The notes below the pieces were generated by a model. The model made no database searches, was not told the origin of the DNA, and was given only the letters and a program-made list of their open reading frames with translations. Positions 19,221 through 28,287 of a stretch of DNA of 64,000 nucleotides are shown here, piece by piece. Numbering within the stretch: the first letter of the stretch is position 1; each line of letters starts with the position of its first letter. Position numbers and translations under genes: made by a program. Source of the stretch: Candidatus Peregrinibacteria bacterium (lineage in GTDB: Bacteria > Patescibacteriota > Gracilibacteria > Peribacterales > Peribacteraceae). The stretch spans positions 1 to 64,000 of the forward strand of contig JACPXZ010000035.1 of NCBI GenBank assembly GCA_016196225.1, read 5' to 3'.

Positions 19221-20753
19221 TTATTCTTCCTGTAGATGCTTAAATACTTCGCGGAACCGGAAGTACTCAACAAGCCGCAATCCCGTCCACTGACCCAAGA
19301 ATATATTCACAACAAAAGTAAGAAGGATGAGTTCGGGATACCCAAGGATCAACGATTGGAACGCCGACCACTGTACGATCCATACGCAGAGAAGCGCGGC
19401 AAGAATGGTTTCGCCGATGCCCACGACGGCAGACCACCAGCCTTCCTCTGTTTTGAGATTGAGAAAACTTTCCGCAAGTGTAGACATAATAAGAAGAATA
19501 AAAATGGCATCTCGGGGGAGAGTTACCCCAAGTACCGCACCCAGAGCAAGAAGGAGGAGAAGCGTCACGCTGACCACACTCAAAATAATCGCGACCTTCG
19601 GGATGTAGAGCAACCTCCACCGGCGCATGAAAGACCGTGTCGCATACCCCGTAACAATAATGAGGAGAAGAAACACCATTCCGATCAACGGACCAAGAGC
19701 AAGAAAACTCAATGCGACAATGGACGGCGTATACAAGCCAAACGTTGTGATCCCGATGACCTGCTTGAGGAAAGTAAGAATCATCGCAATCACCGGGAGC
19801 ATGAGAAGAAAAATAATGGTTTGTGATGAAACTCCATGTGTCAGCATAACATTGACCAGCGATGTTAAGAGATTCCATGGTCTAAGTCGCACCGTGGACT
19901 CATCAATGACCAATGTATCAATGTCGCGTGCCTCGATATCCTGCAAAAATCCGGTCACATTGGGGGCAAGGAGAAGCGGATTGAGCGCCTCTTTTCGGGT
20001 AACAATGATCTGCCGAGGTTTGAGCACCGAGAATGGCCCACGAGAGGTTCGTGCAAGAGTTTGCAAACCACGATTGGTAATCAGAACAATGGATTGCTTG
20101 GCCAGCGCTCCTTGCAGTTCCTGATTCCCTTTCACCGTTCGCATCACGGCCTGCAAGCCTGCAATACCGTCGGTCCAAAGCACCAGCACTTCCGCACCAA
20201 CCAGTGCATCACCCTGCTCGGATAATTGGGTGACAATCGCTTCTTCTTGTCCCAATGGCGCAGAAACCGGCAATTGCAATACCCGGAGAAATACTCCCGC
20301 CTCCTGAGCGCTTCGTTGATGGAGACCCAGTTTTTCCGCAGGAACGGAGGCATCGGCAATGAGAACAATTTTACGATTATAGGCGATCACCGCATGAATC
20401 GCCTCCGATGTGTACTCCTCTCCCTCACGAATAAGAGTCATACGAAGACGAAAAATCAGGACACCGGCCTTCTCAGGCGTATATACCGCTTCCACGGTCC
20501 GGCTGATCGGTGTGCGGTCCTGCCCCACGTACCACCGGTACTCGGTGTTCTCTCCTTCGATTCGACTCGCCGACGCATCGAGCACCAGCGTTCGGCCAAC
20601 GGCAATATCTGTCGGGCCAGTGACGACGGCTTTTAAGGGGCCACTCGAATCATCAGTGCTGGACACGCCTTCAGGAATCCCCGGAATACTCTGTGCAAGT
20701 GCTGTACTGGTCCAAAAAAAACAAAGGAGAATTGCTTTTAGCATCCGTATCAT
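19221..20753 (-). CDS. Secreted Ig/PKD-like domain plus 7TM membrane protein (7TM_transglut-like)
   Basis: Signal peptide; VTGPTDIAVGRTLVLDASASRIEGENTEYRW (PKD-like); ITTFGLYTPSIVALSFLALGPLIGMVFLLLIIVTGYATRSFMRRWRLLYIPKVAIIL resembles the 7TM unit normally fused to inactive transglutaminases. Confidence 0.7.
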   Translation of the reverse strand: MIRMLKAILLCFFWTSTALAQSIPGIPEGVSSTDDSSGPLKAVVTGPTDIAVGRTLVLDASASRIEGENTEYRWYVGQDRTPISRTVEAVYTPEKAGVLIFRLRMTLIREGEEYTSEAIHAVIAYNRKIVLIADASVPAEKLGLHQRSAQEAGVFLRVLQLPVSAPLGQEEAIVTQLSEQGDALVGAEVLVLWTDGIAGLQAVMRTVKGNQELQGALAKQSIVLITNRGLQTLARTSRGPFSVLKPRQIIVTRKEALNPLLLAPNVTGFLQDIEARDIDTLVIDESTVRLRPWNLLTSLVNVMLTHGVSSQTIIFLLMLPVIAMILTFLKQVIGITTFGLYTPSIVALSFLALGPLIGMVFLLLIIVTGYATRSFMRRWRLLYIPKVAIILSVVSVTLLLLLALGAVLGVTLPRDAIFILLIMSTLAESFLNLKTEEGWWSAVVGIGETILAALLCVWIVQWSAFQSLILGYPELILLTFVVNIFLGQWTGLRLVEYFRFREVFKHLQEE

Positions 20754-20754
20754 T

Positions 20755-21072
20755 CTAGCGTAATCCTTTATGCTTTTCCTTATATTTCTCCAATTGCGGT
20801 TCGAGCTTCTCAATACACCGATCCACCGCCTCTATGACTGTATTCTGGCGTGATTCGGCGCAGAGGAAGGTATGAGGAAGGGAAATCGTCATGAGCATCT
20901 TGATGCTGTCTTTCTTTTTTACCGTATCGCGATGTTCTGCCTCAATGCGGATCCATGAGTCCTCACTTTTAATCCTCTTGCAGAGAGTGGCCAACTTGCT
21001 GATCTTTCGCATGAGGATAGTCCGTTCACGGTCAGTGTAGGTAAGGCCTTTTTCGAAATGTTGGATATTCAT
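20755..21072 (-). CDS. hpf: Short ribosome hibernation promoting factor / S30EA-like protein
   Basis: MNIQHFEKGLTYTDRERTILMRKISKL... with a typical beta-alpha pattern and length. Confidence 0.7.
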   Translation of the reverse strand: MNIQHFEKGLTYTDRERTILMRKISKLATLCKRIKSEDSWIRIEAEHRDTVKKKDSIKMLMTISLPHTFLCAESRQNTVIEAVDRCIEKLEPQLEKYKEKHKGLR

Positions 21073-21079
21073 ACGTGAA

Positions 21080-21108
21080 TTGTATCAAAAAGCGTTTTCT
21101 GCTACAAT
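21080..21108 (+). promoter_or_regulatory. Sigma70-like promoter
   Basis: TTGTAT-17 nt-TACAAT upstream of the ATG at 21139. Confidence 0.45.
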
Positions 21109-21138
21109 AATAGAGAACATACATCCCTTTATCGTCCT

Positions 21139-22230
21139 ATGCCTACCCCTCCGGAATCGGCTCCGACTACGCCGTCCTTGACCCCCCAGGAGCAACTGGA
21201 GAGCTTGCGAACGGAAGTTCAAAATGCCCGTAATGCTCCACCGATCACGCCCGATCGAAGAGCGGCCATGCAGCACAGCCTTAATACTCTCCGGACGGAT
21301 GCATCGCTTGATCAAACAGAACTTGAACGATTGGACCAGGAAATACAATCACTCCCAAATCCGCCCCCCGCACCCGAACCCTCTATCGAAGAAGCACTCA
21401 CCGCCGCCGGTATGCCTCTCGATACGACTCAACGGGAACAAATACGGCAGGCAACGGGGATGTTCGAAAAACTGAAAAAGGGAATATTCCTATTGATCGG
21501 GAGGATTCCATTTTTACGAAAATGGGCCCAGACACAACTTAAAGAAATGGGTATGGAAGAATACGCGAATGAGCTCCGGAGTCCCGAGGAGAAGAAAAAG
21601 GCAGAAGATGAGAAGAGAAAAACGGAAGAGGATCAACGGAAACAAGAAGCCGATAGACGAAGACAATTACCGGAAAATATCGAAAACCTCGACGCACAGC
21701 GAAAGAAAGCATACGCATTTGCTCTTGTAAAAGCATTCAATGATGCCGCTGGTTCGGAAATCGTACCTATCGCACAAAATGAAAATGAGCATAACCTCGA
21801 CTATGCACGACGTATCGGTACTGCTCTTGCCGAAGCACTCAAGACAGAACAGTTTCAAGATTCACTGGCATTAGAACTGGACCCCCATCTAGAGGCAACA
21901 GACACAACATCCTCGGGTGCATTGGGTGCGATATTTTCAGTTGGCATAGCCGATTATAACATTCATGATCAACCGGCCGCAGCAGGAGTGAAGGAATTTG
22001 GCCATAACCTAAAAAATGATCCTAAAAAGGCTTTTGACGACTTCATGAAGATTGATAGCAGCCTCCTCGATAAAAAATCGGGAGACGCCGTAGATAAAAT
22101 TCAAGCCTCATTACTTGCGGCTGAGAGAATGATGTCAAGAGATCTTCGGCAGAGTCCTCCATCATCCACAAATCAACAACCAAATAGACCAGCTGCTCCC
22201 CCCACACCACCCACTCCTCCAGTCACATGA
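21139..22230 (+). CDS. Uncharacterised Pro-rich / coiled-coil protein
   Basis: Long ORF; charged coiled-coil SPEEKKKAEDEKRKTEEDQRKQEADRRRQ; Pro-rich termini; ATGA overlap with the next gene. Confidence 0.7.
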   Translation: MPTPPESAPTTPSLTPQEQLESLRTEVQNARNAPPITPDRRAAMQHSLNTLRTDASLDQTELERLDQEIQSLPNPPPAPEPSIEEALTAAGMPLDTTQREQIRQATGMFEKLKKGIFLLIGRIPFLRKWAQTQLKEMGMEEYANELRSPEEKKKAEDEKRKTEEDQRKQEADRRRQLPENIENLDAQRKKAYAFALVKAFNDAAGSEIVPIAQNENEHNLDYARRIGTALAEALKTEQFQDSLALELDPHLEATDTTSSGALGAIFSVGIADYNIHDQPAAAGVKEFGHNLKNDPKKAFDDFMKIDSSLLDKKSGDAVDKIQASLLAAERMMSRDLRQSPPSSTNQQPNRPAAPPTPPTPPVT

Positions 22231-25200
22231 TCCCTCCCGCTCCCGCACCGGTGGAATCGCTCTACCAAAGAGCACCGAGTCTTACACCGGAAGTACTACG
22301 AGAAGAAATTCAGCGTCTCACAGCCGATCAACTCGATCAGCTCGTCCTCGAAATGGACAAGGCACGAAATATTCCCGGTATCTTTCGTAATGCTCTTGTT
22401 CGCAATGCCATCGACGAACGCATTGCCCTTGCTGACGCCACACGCGAACAGTGGAAAGAGCTCCAACGCCTCATTGAGACTGGACTCCAACCCGTCCCCC
22501 TCACTCCCCCTCCCGTCCCTCTCCCTTTTCGTTCCGCCCCGCCCTCCTTCCCCCCACCACAATTCGCACCGCCCTCAAGCCGGAGGATTACCGGTGAAAC
22601 CGGACTAAAGGAATGGACTGGAGATCATAAAGGAATGATTGTCGCCACTGCGGGACTGGCAATCCTCGGATTCTTTGCGATCCGCTACTGGGCGCAAAAG
22701 CGGGCGGAGCGGGCAACGGAAGCACAGGAAGAAGCAGCCGCCATTGCAGAAGGACGAGAACCGCCAAAACCAAAAAGCTGGTTGTGGAAGCTCCTCATCC
22801 CCAGTATCGCTGTCGGTGGAGGCGCAATCGCAATCGAAGCATATAAAAATCGAAAAAAGATCGCCGAGAAGGCAAAGGAAGCAAAACAAAAAGTGGATGC
22901 ATCCGCCGAAGCACAGGAAGGGATTGAGAACGCGCGATATGGTCTTGTCAGCACCGGCCTCCTCCTCCTCGATCGCGATCTCATGCCGGAGTCCACACGT
23001 ATCTCAGATGCGCAGCGCCGCCATATCCTCACCGGATTCCTCGAGGATCAGCGGGTACAGAATGTTCCGGTGAGCCAGGTCTTGAGTATTGATAGTGAAA
23101 GTGATGTAGCCAACGTATTTGGAGATGTCATCGCCAACCGCCCGGCGGATGACCGGCGCGTCCTCTTTTTCCTCGCGCAGTCTTGCAAAAAGCATCAGGA
23201 ATACGTCACCGACAAAGCCCGTCGACTGGGACTCTCGGATGAAGAGATCATGCAAATGCCCTTGATCGAATACGTTGACCAGCTTGCCGAGGTCTCATCC
23301 ACATTCGGACAACTCACCGACGATATCGCCACCAAACTTGCCAACAAAGATATCGATATCGGCAATATCGACTGGAAAAACATCTTCAGCGGCCCGCAAT
23401 TTATTCATAATCTCAAGACCGATCGGGTCTTTATGCGACGGATCATCGAGCATTACCCGGAGCTCCAGACCAAAGAAAACGACTTCATGTTGTTTTGCGC
23501 CGCAAATGGAAGTAAGACCATGCACAATCTCCCCGAGCAACTGCGACAAAATATCCCCGACGAAAAAAAACAGGAATGGCAGATGTTCCAGGGGATCCTC
23601 GAGAGGATGCACCAATACATACAAGATCAAACCGAATATCTTATGCAATACACGCATGGAGAAGAACGCTTCGCCGGTCCTCTCAAAAACTATTTGCAAA
23701 ATTATCTTACGGTACTCGATACCGTCCAGCTCTACTACTACATGCAACAGATGGTGGGCCGGGATGGGAACTTCCTCGCACTCAAAGAGAGCCCGCATTT
23801 CACGTCATTCCTCCTCCAAACCAAAATCATCAGTATGGTCAAAAAGGCGGACGTAGGTCAAGGGAAACGGATGTTCGTCAACCTCGCGGCACGCGGTACC
23901 GGGGCGGCCCTCGGGGCGGCAACCAATATCGAGCTCCCCGAAAAGGCCAAAGAGCTCCTTCAAAGTGCGGCCGGAACCATCACGGACGCCGCACACAAAA
24001 TGCTTACCGAAGCCGTTGATAAAGTAAAAATCATGTATCAGGAAACCGTGCGAACCGCGCCCGTAGCAGCCGGAACGGCATCGGCTGTCGGTTTCTATCT
24101 CCTCCAAACAAAATTAAAAAACGTCATCGATTCCTACGATGCCAAGTGGATTGCGCGATCAGAGCCGGCCAAAATAGCACGACGATTCGGTATATCCCTA
24201 GAGGGCGCGGACAGAATACAGAGAACGGTACCCGGTCGCCTCATCGGAAAAACCGGGTTACAAAACTACACATCGCCGGGATACGAGACAAACATCATGC
24301 ACGGGATACTCAAAGACATTGAGAAGGAACAGGACATCGCGAATGTGCTCCTTACAAAGGGGGGCATCGGCAAACACTTTGACGACCTCCAATCACAACT
24401 GCGCACGCATGGCGGTACGTTGGAGGGTCAACTCAAAGGCGCCACCAACCGCGCGCAGACAAAGCAGATTATGAGGACATTCAATGCGACAAACCAAAAG
24501 ATCATCGATGATACACTCGACAAAATTGCTCCGCAGATTTCTCAAAAAGGCGCGACGACATTTGCTGAACTTGCGGAACACGAACCCCGTCTCGCCGAAG
24601 CAATCGGGCGCGGATTGAAGCAAAAAAATTTCGTTACCGCGTTCGGTCATAAGGTCAATATCTTTAAAAGAAATATCGGAACAGCCATGGAAGGAACACG
24701 ATCCCGAACAAAAATGTTCGCTCCGCTCCTTGTGCTCCGGGCACTGACCTCGGAAGAAAAAATCCCTCTCGCCAACCTTGCCGGTTCCACCGCCATTCAA
24801 CTCACTCCTATTGCCGGTACCCTCTATGATCTCGATGCACTCATTGCCGGACGAGATCGCATCACCGGAGAAGAAATCTCCCGGTGGCAATCCGCAGGAT
24901 TCGTTGCCATCGGTGCCGCAACCGATACCATCACCGTCCTTGGTGCGATCTTCGGATTCGGAGCGGGTGGAGGTATCGGAGTTGTCGCTCGCACCGCGGC
25001 TTTTGGAACCCGCGCCGGAGTCAAAGCGGTCAAGGCGACAAAAACCGCCGTCAAGGCATCGGAGGCCATGGCCAAAGCCACCCGCGTCGCCTTAAAGGCG
25101 GAAAAAATCGCGACAGTTGCCCGATTTGCCCGCGTTGGAGGATACACATTCACGATTGGAAATATCAGTTATGGTTTGTTCTCATCTGACGGACAAACAC

Positions 25201-25232
25201 CACCGGAGGACTCGGAGAATGTCATCGCATAA
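22227..25232 (+). CDS. Uncharacterised 1001-aa membrane protein with a pre-toxin-TG-like motif near the C-terminus
   Basis: Long ORF; Pro-rich N-terminus; TM segments; IAGTLYDLDALIAGRDRITGEEISRWQSAG at about 24805..24897. Confidence 0.75.
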   Translation: MIPPAPAPVESLYQRAPSLTPEVLREEIQRLTADQLDQLVLEMDKARNIPGIFRNALVRNAIDERIALADATREQWKELQRLIETGLQPVPLTPPPVPLPFRSAPPSFPPPQFAPPSSRRITGETGLKEWTGDHKGMIVATAGLAILGFFAIRYWAQKRAERATEAQEEAAAIAEGREPPKPKSWLWKLLIPSIAVGGGAIAIEAYKNRKKIAEKAKEAKQKVDASAEAQEGIENARYGLVSTGLLLLDRDLMPESTRISDAQRRHILTGFLEDQRVQNVPVSQVLSIDSESDVANVFGDVIANRPADDRRVLFFLAQSCKKHQEYVTDKARRLGLSDEEIMQMPLIEYVDQLAEVSSTFGQLTDDIATKLANKDIDIGNIDWKNIFSGPQFIHNLKTDRVFMRRIIEHYPELQTKENDFMLFCAANGSKTMHNLPEQLRQNIPDEKKQEWQMFQGILERMHQYIQDQTEYLMQYTHGEERFAGPLKNYLQNYLTVLDTVQLYYYMQQMVGRDGNFLALKESPHFTSFLLQTKIISMVKKADVGQGKRMFVNLAARGTGAALGAATNIELPEKAKELLQSAAGTITDAAHKMLTEAVDKVKIMYQETVRTAPVAAGTASAVGFYLLQTKLKNVIDSYDAKWIARSEPAKIARRFGISLEGADRIQRTVPGRLIGKTGLQNYTSPGYETNIMHGILKDIEKEQDIANVLLTKGGIGKHFDDLQSQLRTHGGTLEGQLKGATNRAQTKQIMRTFNATNQKIIDDTLDKIAPQISQKGATTFAELAEHEPRLAEAIGRGLKQKNFVTAFGHKVNIFKRNIGTAMEGTRSRTKMFAPLLVLRALTSEEKIPLANLAGSTAIQLTPIAGTLYDLDALIAGRDRITGEEISRWQSAGFVAIGAATDTITVLGAIFGFGAGGGIGVVARTAAFGTRAGVKAVKATKTAVKASEAMAKATRVALKAEKIATVARFARVGGYTFTIGNISYGLFSSDGQTPPEDSENVIA

Positions 25233-25270
25233 ATAAAAAGGGGCAGTCACGATAGTATCCGTGACTGCCC
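25231..25270 (-). terminator. Rho-independent terminator on the minus strand
   Basis: Perfect 11-bp stem gggcagtcacg/cgtgactgccc (25241..25270), followed on the minus strand by ctttttattt. Confidence 0.75.
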
Positions 25271-25294
25271 GCAGTAATCTTCCCCGGGTCCGTG

Positions 25295-25387
25295 TTACAC
25301 GAGCCACTCGTACAGTTTTCCGACGATGGCTCCCACAGCCCATAACGTGACTGCCAACAGCCCCATCCCCAAAAGGACACCTTCCAC
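25295..25387 (-). CDS. Candidate 30-aa single-TM small protein
   Basis: GTG-started ORF MEGVLLGMGLLAVTLWAVGAIVGKLYEWLV*; Shine-Dalgarno ggaggaatt just upstream; strong terminator just downstream. Confidence 0.6.
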   Translation of the reverse strand: MEGVLLGMGLLAVTLWAVGAIVGKLYEWLV

Positions 25388-25483
25388 GGCAATTCCTCCT
25401 AAAAAAAGGAACGGATGCGTCCGCAATGCCACCAACGGCACTGCACTTTGGACAAGCTAACATACTATAAAATAAAAGTCAAT

Positions 25484-26755
25484 GGTATGACATCCCATAA
25501 ACAAATCGGGGTCTTCCTGTACGATGTCAATATGCTTCTCCTCTCCCGTCTCTTCACCAAAACTTCTAAAGAATCTGCCGCGGATGCCGGGAGTATCAAT
25601 GCGGATCTCCTCACCCGCGCCGGATTTATCCATAAGACCATGGCGGGGGTCTACTCCTTCCTCCCGCTCGGATTAAAGGTACTGCGAAAGATCGAAACCA
25701 TCATTCGCGAAGAGATGGATGCACTGGGTGCGCACGAACTCCTCCTCTCCGCGCTCTCCCCCAAAGAAGTATGGGAACAAACGGGTCGCTGGGAAGGCTT
25801 CGACGCGCTCTTCAAAGTCCCGGCCCATAGTTCTTCTTCGCAAGCTACGAAGAATGAGTACGGACTCAATCCCACACACGAAGAAGTGGTGACTCCGCTT
25901 GTCAAACACTTTGTCCAATCCCATAAAGATCTCCCGTTTGGTTGCTATCAGATCCAGACAAAATTTCGCAACGAACCGCGGGCAAAATCGGGGTTACTCC
26001 GCGGACGCGAATTCGGGATGAAGGATCTCTACTCATTCCATACTGATCAAACATCCCTGGACCAATACTACGAACGCGTTGCAGAGGCGTACCGACAGAT
26101 TTTTAAACGACTCGAACTTGCAGATGCAATGTATTACACCACCGCCACCGGAGGAACATTCTCCCCATTCTCTCACGAATTTCAGGTTCTCCTCCCACAA
26201 GGAGAAGACACCATCTACGTGAATGAAGAAGCGGAAAAAAAGGGCAATCGCATCGCAGTGAATAAAGAAATCTATAAAGGCGAAAAGGGCTTCCGGGAAG
26301 AACATGCCGCAGAAGCTGCCAATATCTTTAAACTGGGGACCAGATTTTCCGACCCGTTCAAATTACAATTCGCCAACCAAAAGGGCGAACTCCACCCCAT
26401 CCTTATGGGATGTTACGGTATGGGAACAACGCGGCTCCTCGGTATCTGCGCGGAGTTCTTTGCGGATACATCCGGTCTCATTTGGCCCGCCTCTATTGCA
26501 CCATTCCAGTATCACATCATTCCGATCGCCCGCTCTCCCGAGGATGATACGTTCCAAAAAGCCCTCGCGATCGCCAAGAAAAAAAAGGATTGCATTGTTG
26601 ATGACCGTCTTGATCTCTCTGTTGGACAGCGTCTCGCCGATGCTGATCTCATGGGTCTCCCCACCCGCATCGTCATTTCACCAAAAACACTGGAAAAAAA
26701 TTCGATGGAAGTAAAAGATCGCCGAACAGTCACCCTCACTATGCAACCACTTTGA
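25484..26755 (+). CDS. proS: Prolyl-tRNA synthetase, short form without a typical INS editing insert
   Basis: AGVYSFLPLGLKVLRKIE, FRNEPRAKSGLLRGREFGMKDLYSFH, YGMGTTRLLGICAE; SHEFQVL to FKLGTRFSDPF separated by only ~70 aa; exact start uncertain. Confidence 0.88.
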   Translation, partial: GMTSHKQIGVFLYDVNMLLLSRLFTKTSKESAADAGSINADLLTRAGFIHKTMAGVYSFLPLGLKVLRKIETIIREEMDALGAHELLLSALSPKEVWEQTGRWEGFDALFKVPAHSSSSQATKNEYGLNPTHEEVVTPLVKHFVQSHKDLPFGCYQIQTKFRNEPRAKSGLLRGREFGMKDLYSFHTDQTSLDQYYERVAEAYRQIFKRLELADAMYYTTATGGTFSPFSHEFQVLLPQGEDTIYVNEEAEKKGNRIAVNKEIYKGEKGFREEHAAEAANIFKLGTRFSDPFKLQFANQKGELHPILMGCYGMGTTRLLGICAEFFADTSGLIWPASIAPFQYHIIPIARSPEDDTFQKALAIAKKKKDCIVDDRLDLSVGQRLADADLMGLPTRIVISPKTLEKNSMEVKDRRTVTLTMQPL

Positions 26756-26756
26756 G

Positions 26757-26831
26757 TGGCAGCCCCACGGGGAATCGAACCCCGGTTTCCAGGATGAGAA
26801 CCTGGTGTCCTAACCGCTAGACGATGAGGCC
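26757..26831 (-). tRNA. tRNA-Glu (anticodon CTC), CCA encoded
   Basis: Reverse complement ggcctcatcgtctagcggttaggacaccaggttctcatcctggaaaccggggttcgattccccgtggggctgcca folds as a cloverleaf; anticodon loop ttctcat. Confidence 0.95.
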
Positions 26832-26855
26832 TTTTGCCTGCATTATAGTGGCATA

Positions 26856-28286
26856 GTGCCACCGTTGCGACAACTCATCATCGGCGCATTCCTCGTACTC
26901 ACCCTCCCTATCACAGGATGGGCGCAGGAACCGACGCAGAGAGTCGATGAAACAACTCTGCGTGCGCTCTATGAAAAATCCCTTTTGAGTCCCGAGAACG
27001 AATACCTTCAAAAACGGATTCTTGAGGAGCGCACTTCCATCCGCAGTATCGTAGAAGAAGATCTGCGTAAACTCACGGAGACGACTTCCGAAGAAGAAGT
27101 ATCCGGAGAAGTCGAACTGACCAAAGCCCTCGACCGTCAACACGCAACCATTAATTCTCTCCAAGAGCGTCTCCAGGAACGACGCGTGGATCTCGATATT
27201 CTCCTCGCAGAGGAAAACCAGTACTACCGGGAACCCCGGACCCAAACAGGTGCGATCGAACCCTATCGTCTCACGCGCTCACATGCCGATCTCTTGACCA
27301 AAAAGGCCATCCTCGAAGAACGTATTGCCCTCCTCGAATCGGTCATCCCCCTCCAGGAAGAACGTCTGAGCAAACTGCAGATCGAGCAACGTCTCCAACA
27401 ATTCTCTTCTGTTATTTCCATAGGAAAATATTTCCTTTTGATTGTTGCGATCTGGCTTATCGAACGGACCATCCGCCTCAAGATCTTCGCACGTATTCAA
27501 GACGTCCATCGGCGGTACACGCTCACCAAAGTTGTTTCCATCACTACCTACACCCTCATTATCCTGTGGCTGATCGCACTCCTCCTCGGGAAGTTTCCCA
27601 ATGCTCTCGCCTCTCTCGCCATCGTCGGCGCGGGTCTCGCCATCGCCACACAAAATGTGGTGAAGGACGTTCTTGGCGCTGTCATGATCTTCCAATACCG
27701 CCTCTTCTCCAAAGGAGACCGCATTACGGTCGGACACACCACGGGGGAAGTGATTGATATCGGCATCCTCCGCACCCTCCTCCTTGAGATCGGTCTCCCC
27801 AAAGATCCGACGGCAGAAGTATTGGAACGCAGTGGACGCGTCTTATCACTCCCCAACGAACTCTTTCTCACTTCTACCGTGTACAACCATAACACCACTT
27901 CTGACTACATGAAGGCAGAGATAACATTTGCTATTACCTTCGACAGTGATTGGCGCAAAGCAAAACATATTCTTGAGCAAATCCTCCAGGAAGAAGCGGG
28001 AGAATTTGCAGAGGCCGAACGTAAACAACATATCAAACGGACGTGGATGTTCTATATTCCCCACCGTACCGGAGGCAACCAAGTTCATCTTAATATTGCT
28101 TCCGACGGGATCGAATGCACATTGCGATTTACGGTCCCCATTGGAGATCGCCGCCCGATCATCACCAAGATCACCGACAAAGTCCTCGATCGCTTCAATT
28201 GCGAAACTGATCTCGCCCTTGCGTACAAAACCACGCGCGTTATTGCCAATCCCGGCCCCGCTCTTCCTCCTGTCCCCGGTATCTAA
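26856..28286 (+). CDS. MscS-family mechanosensitive channel with N-terminal signal and coiled-coil region
   Basis: ASLAIVGAGLAIATQNVVKDVLGAVMIFQYRLFSKGDRITVGHTTGEVIDIGILRT, SLPNELFLTSTVYNH. Confidence 0.85.
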   Translation: MPPLRQLIIGAFLVLTLPITGWAQEPTQRVDETTLRALYEKSLLSPENEYLQKRILEERTSIRSIVEEDLRKLTETTSEEEVSGEVELTKALDRQHATINSLQERLQERRVDLDILLAEENQYYREPRTQTGAIEPYRLTRSHADLLTKKAILEERIALLESVIPLQEERLSKLQIEQRLQQFSSVISIGKYFLLIVAIWLIERTIRLKIFARIQDVHRRYTLTKVVSITTYTLIILWLIALLLGKFPNALASLAIVGAGLAIATQNVVKDVLGAVMIFQYRLFSKGDRITVGHTTGEVIDIGILRTLLLEIGLPKDPTAEVLERSGRVLSLPNELFLTSTVYNHNTTSDYMKAEITFAITFDSDWRKAKHILEQILQEEAGEFAEAERKQHIKRTWMFYIPHRTGGNQVHLNIASDGIECTLRFTVPIGDRRPIITKITDKVLDRFNCETDLALAYKTTRVIANPGPALPPVPGI

Positions 28287-28287
28287 T

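Noticed and set aside
19236-19826. Long plus-strand ORF (196 aa) opposite the 7TM gene
   Set aside because: Highly charged, low-complexity translation antisense to a strongly supported TM coding frame; a shadow ORF.
22639-23073. Alternative-frame ORF inside the 1001-aa gene
   Set aside because: Overlaps a continuous, plausible coding frame; no recognisable motifs.
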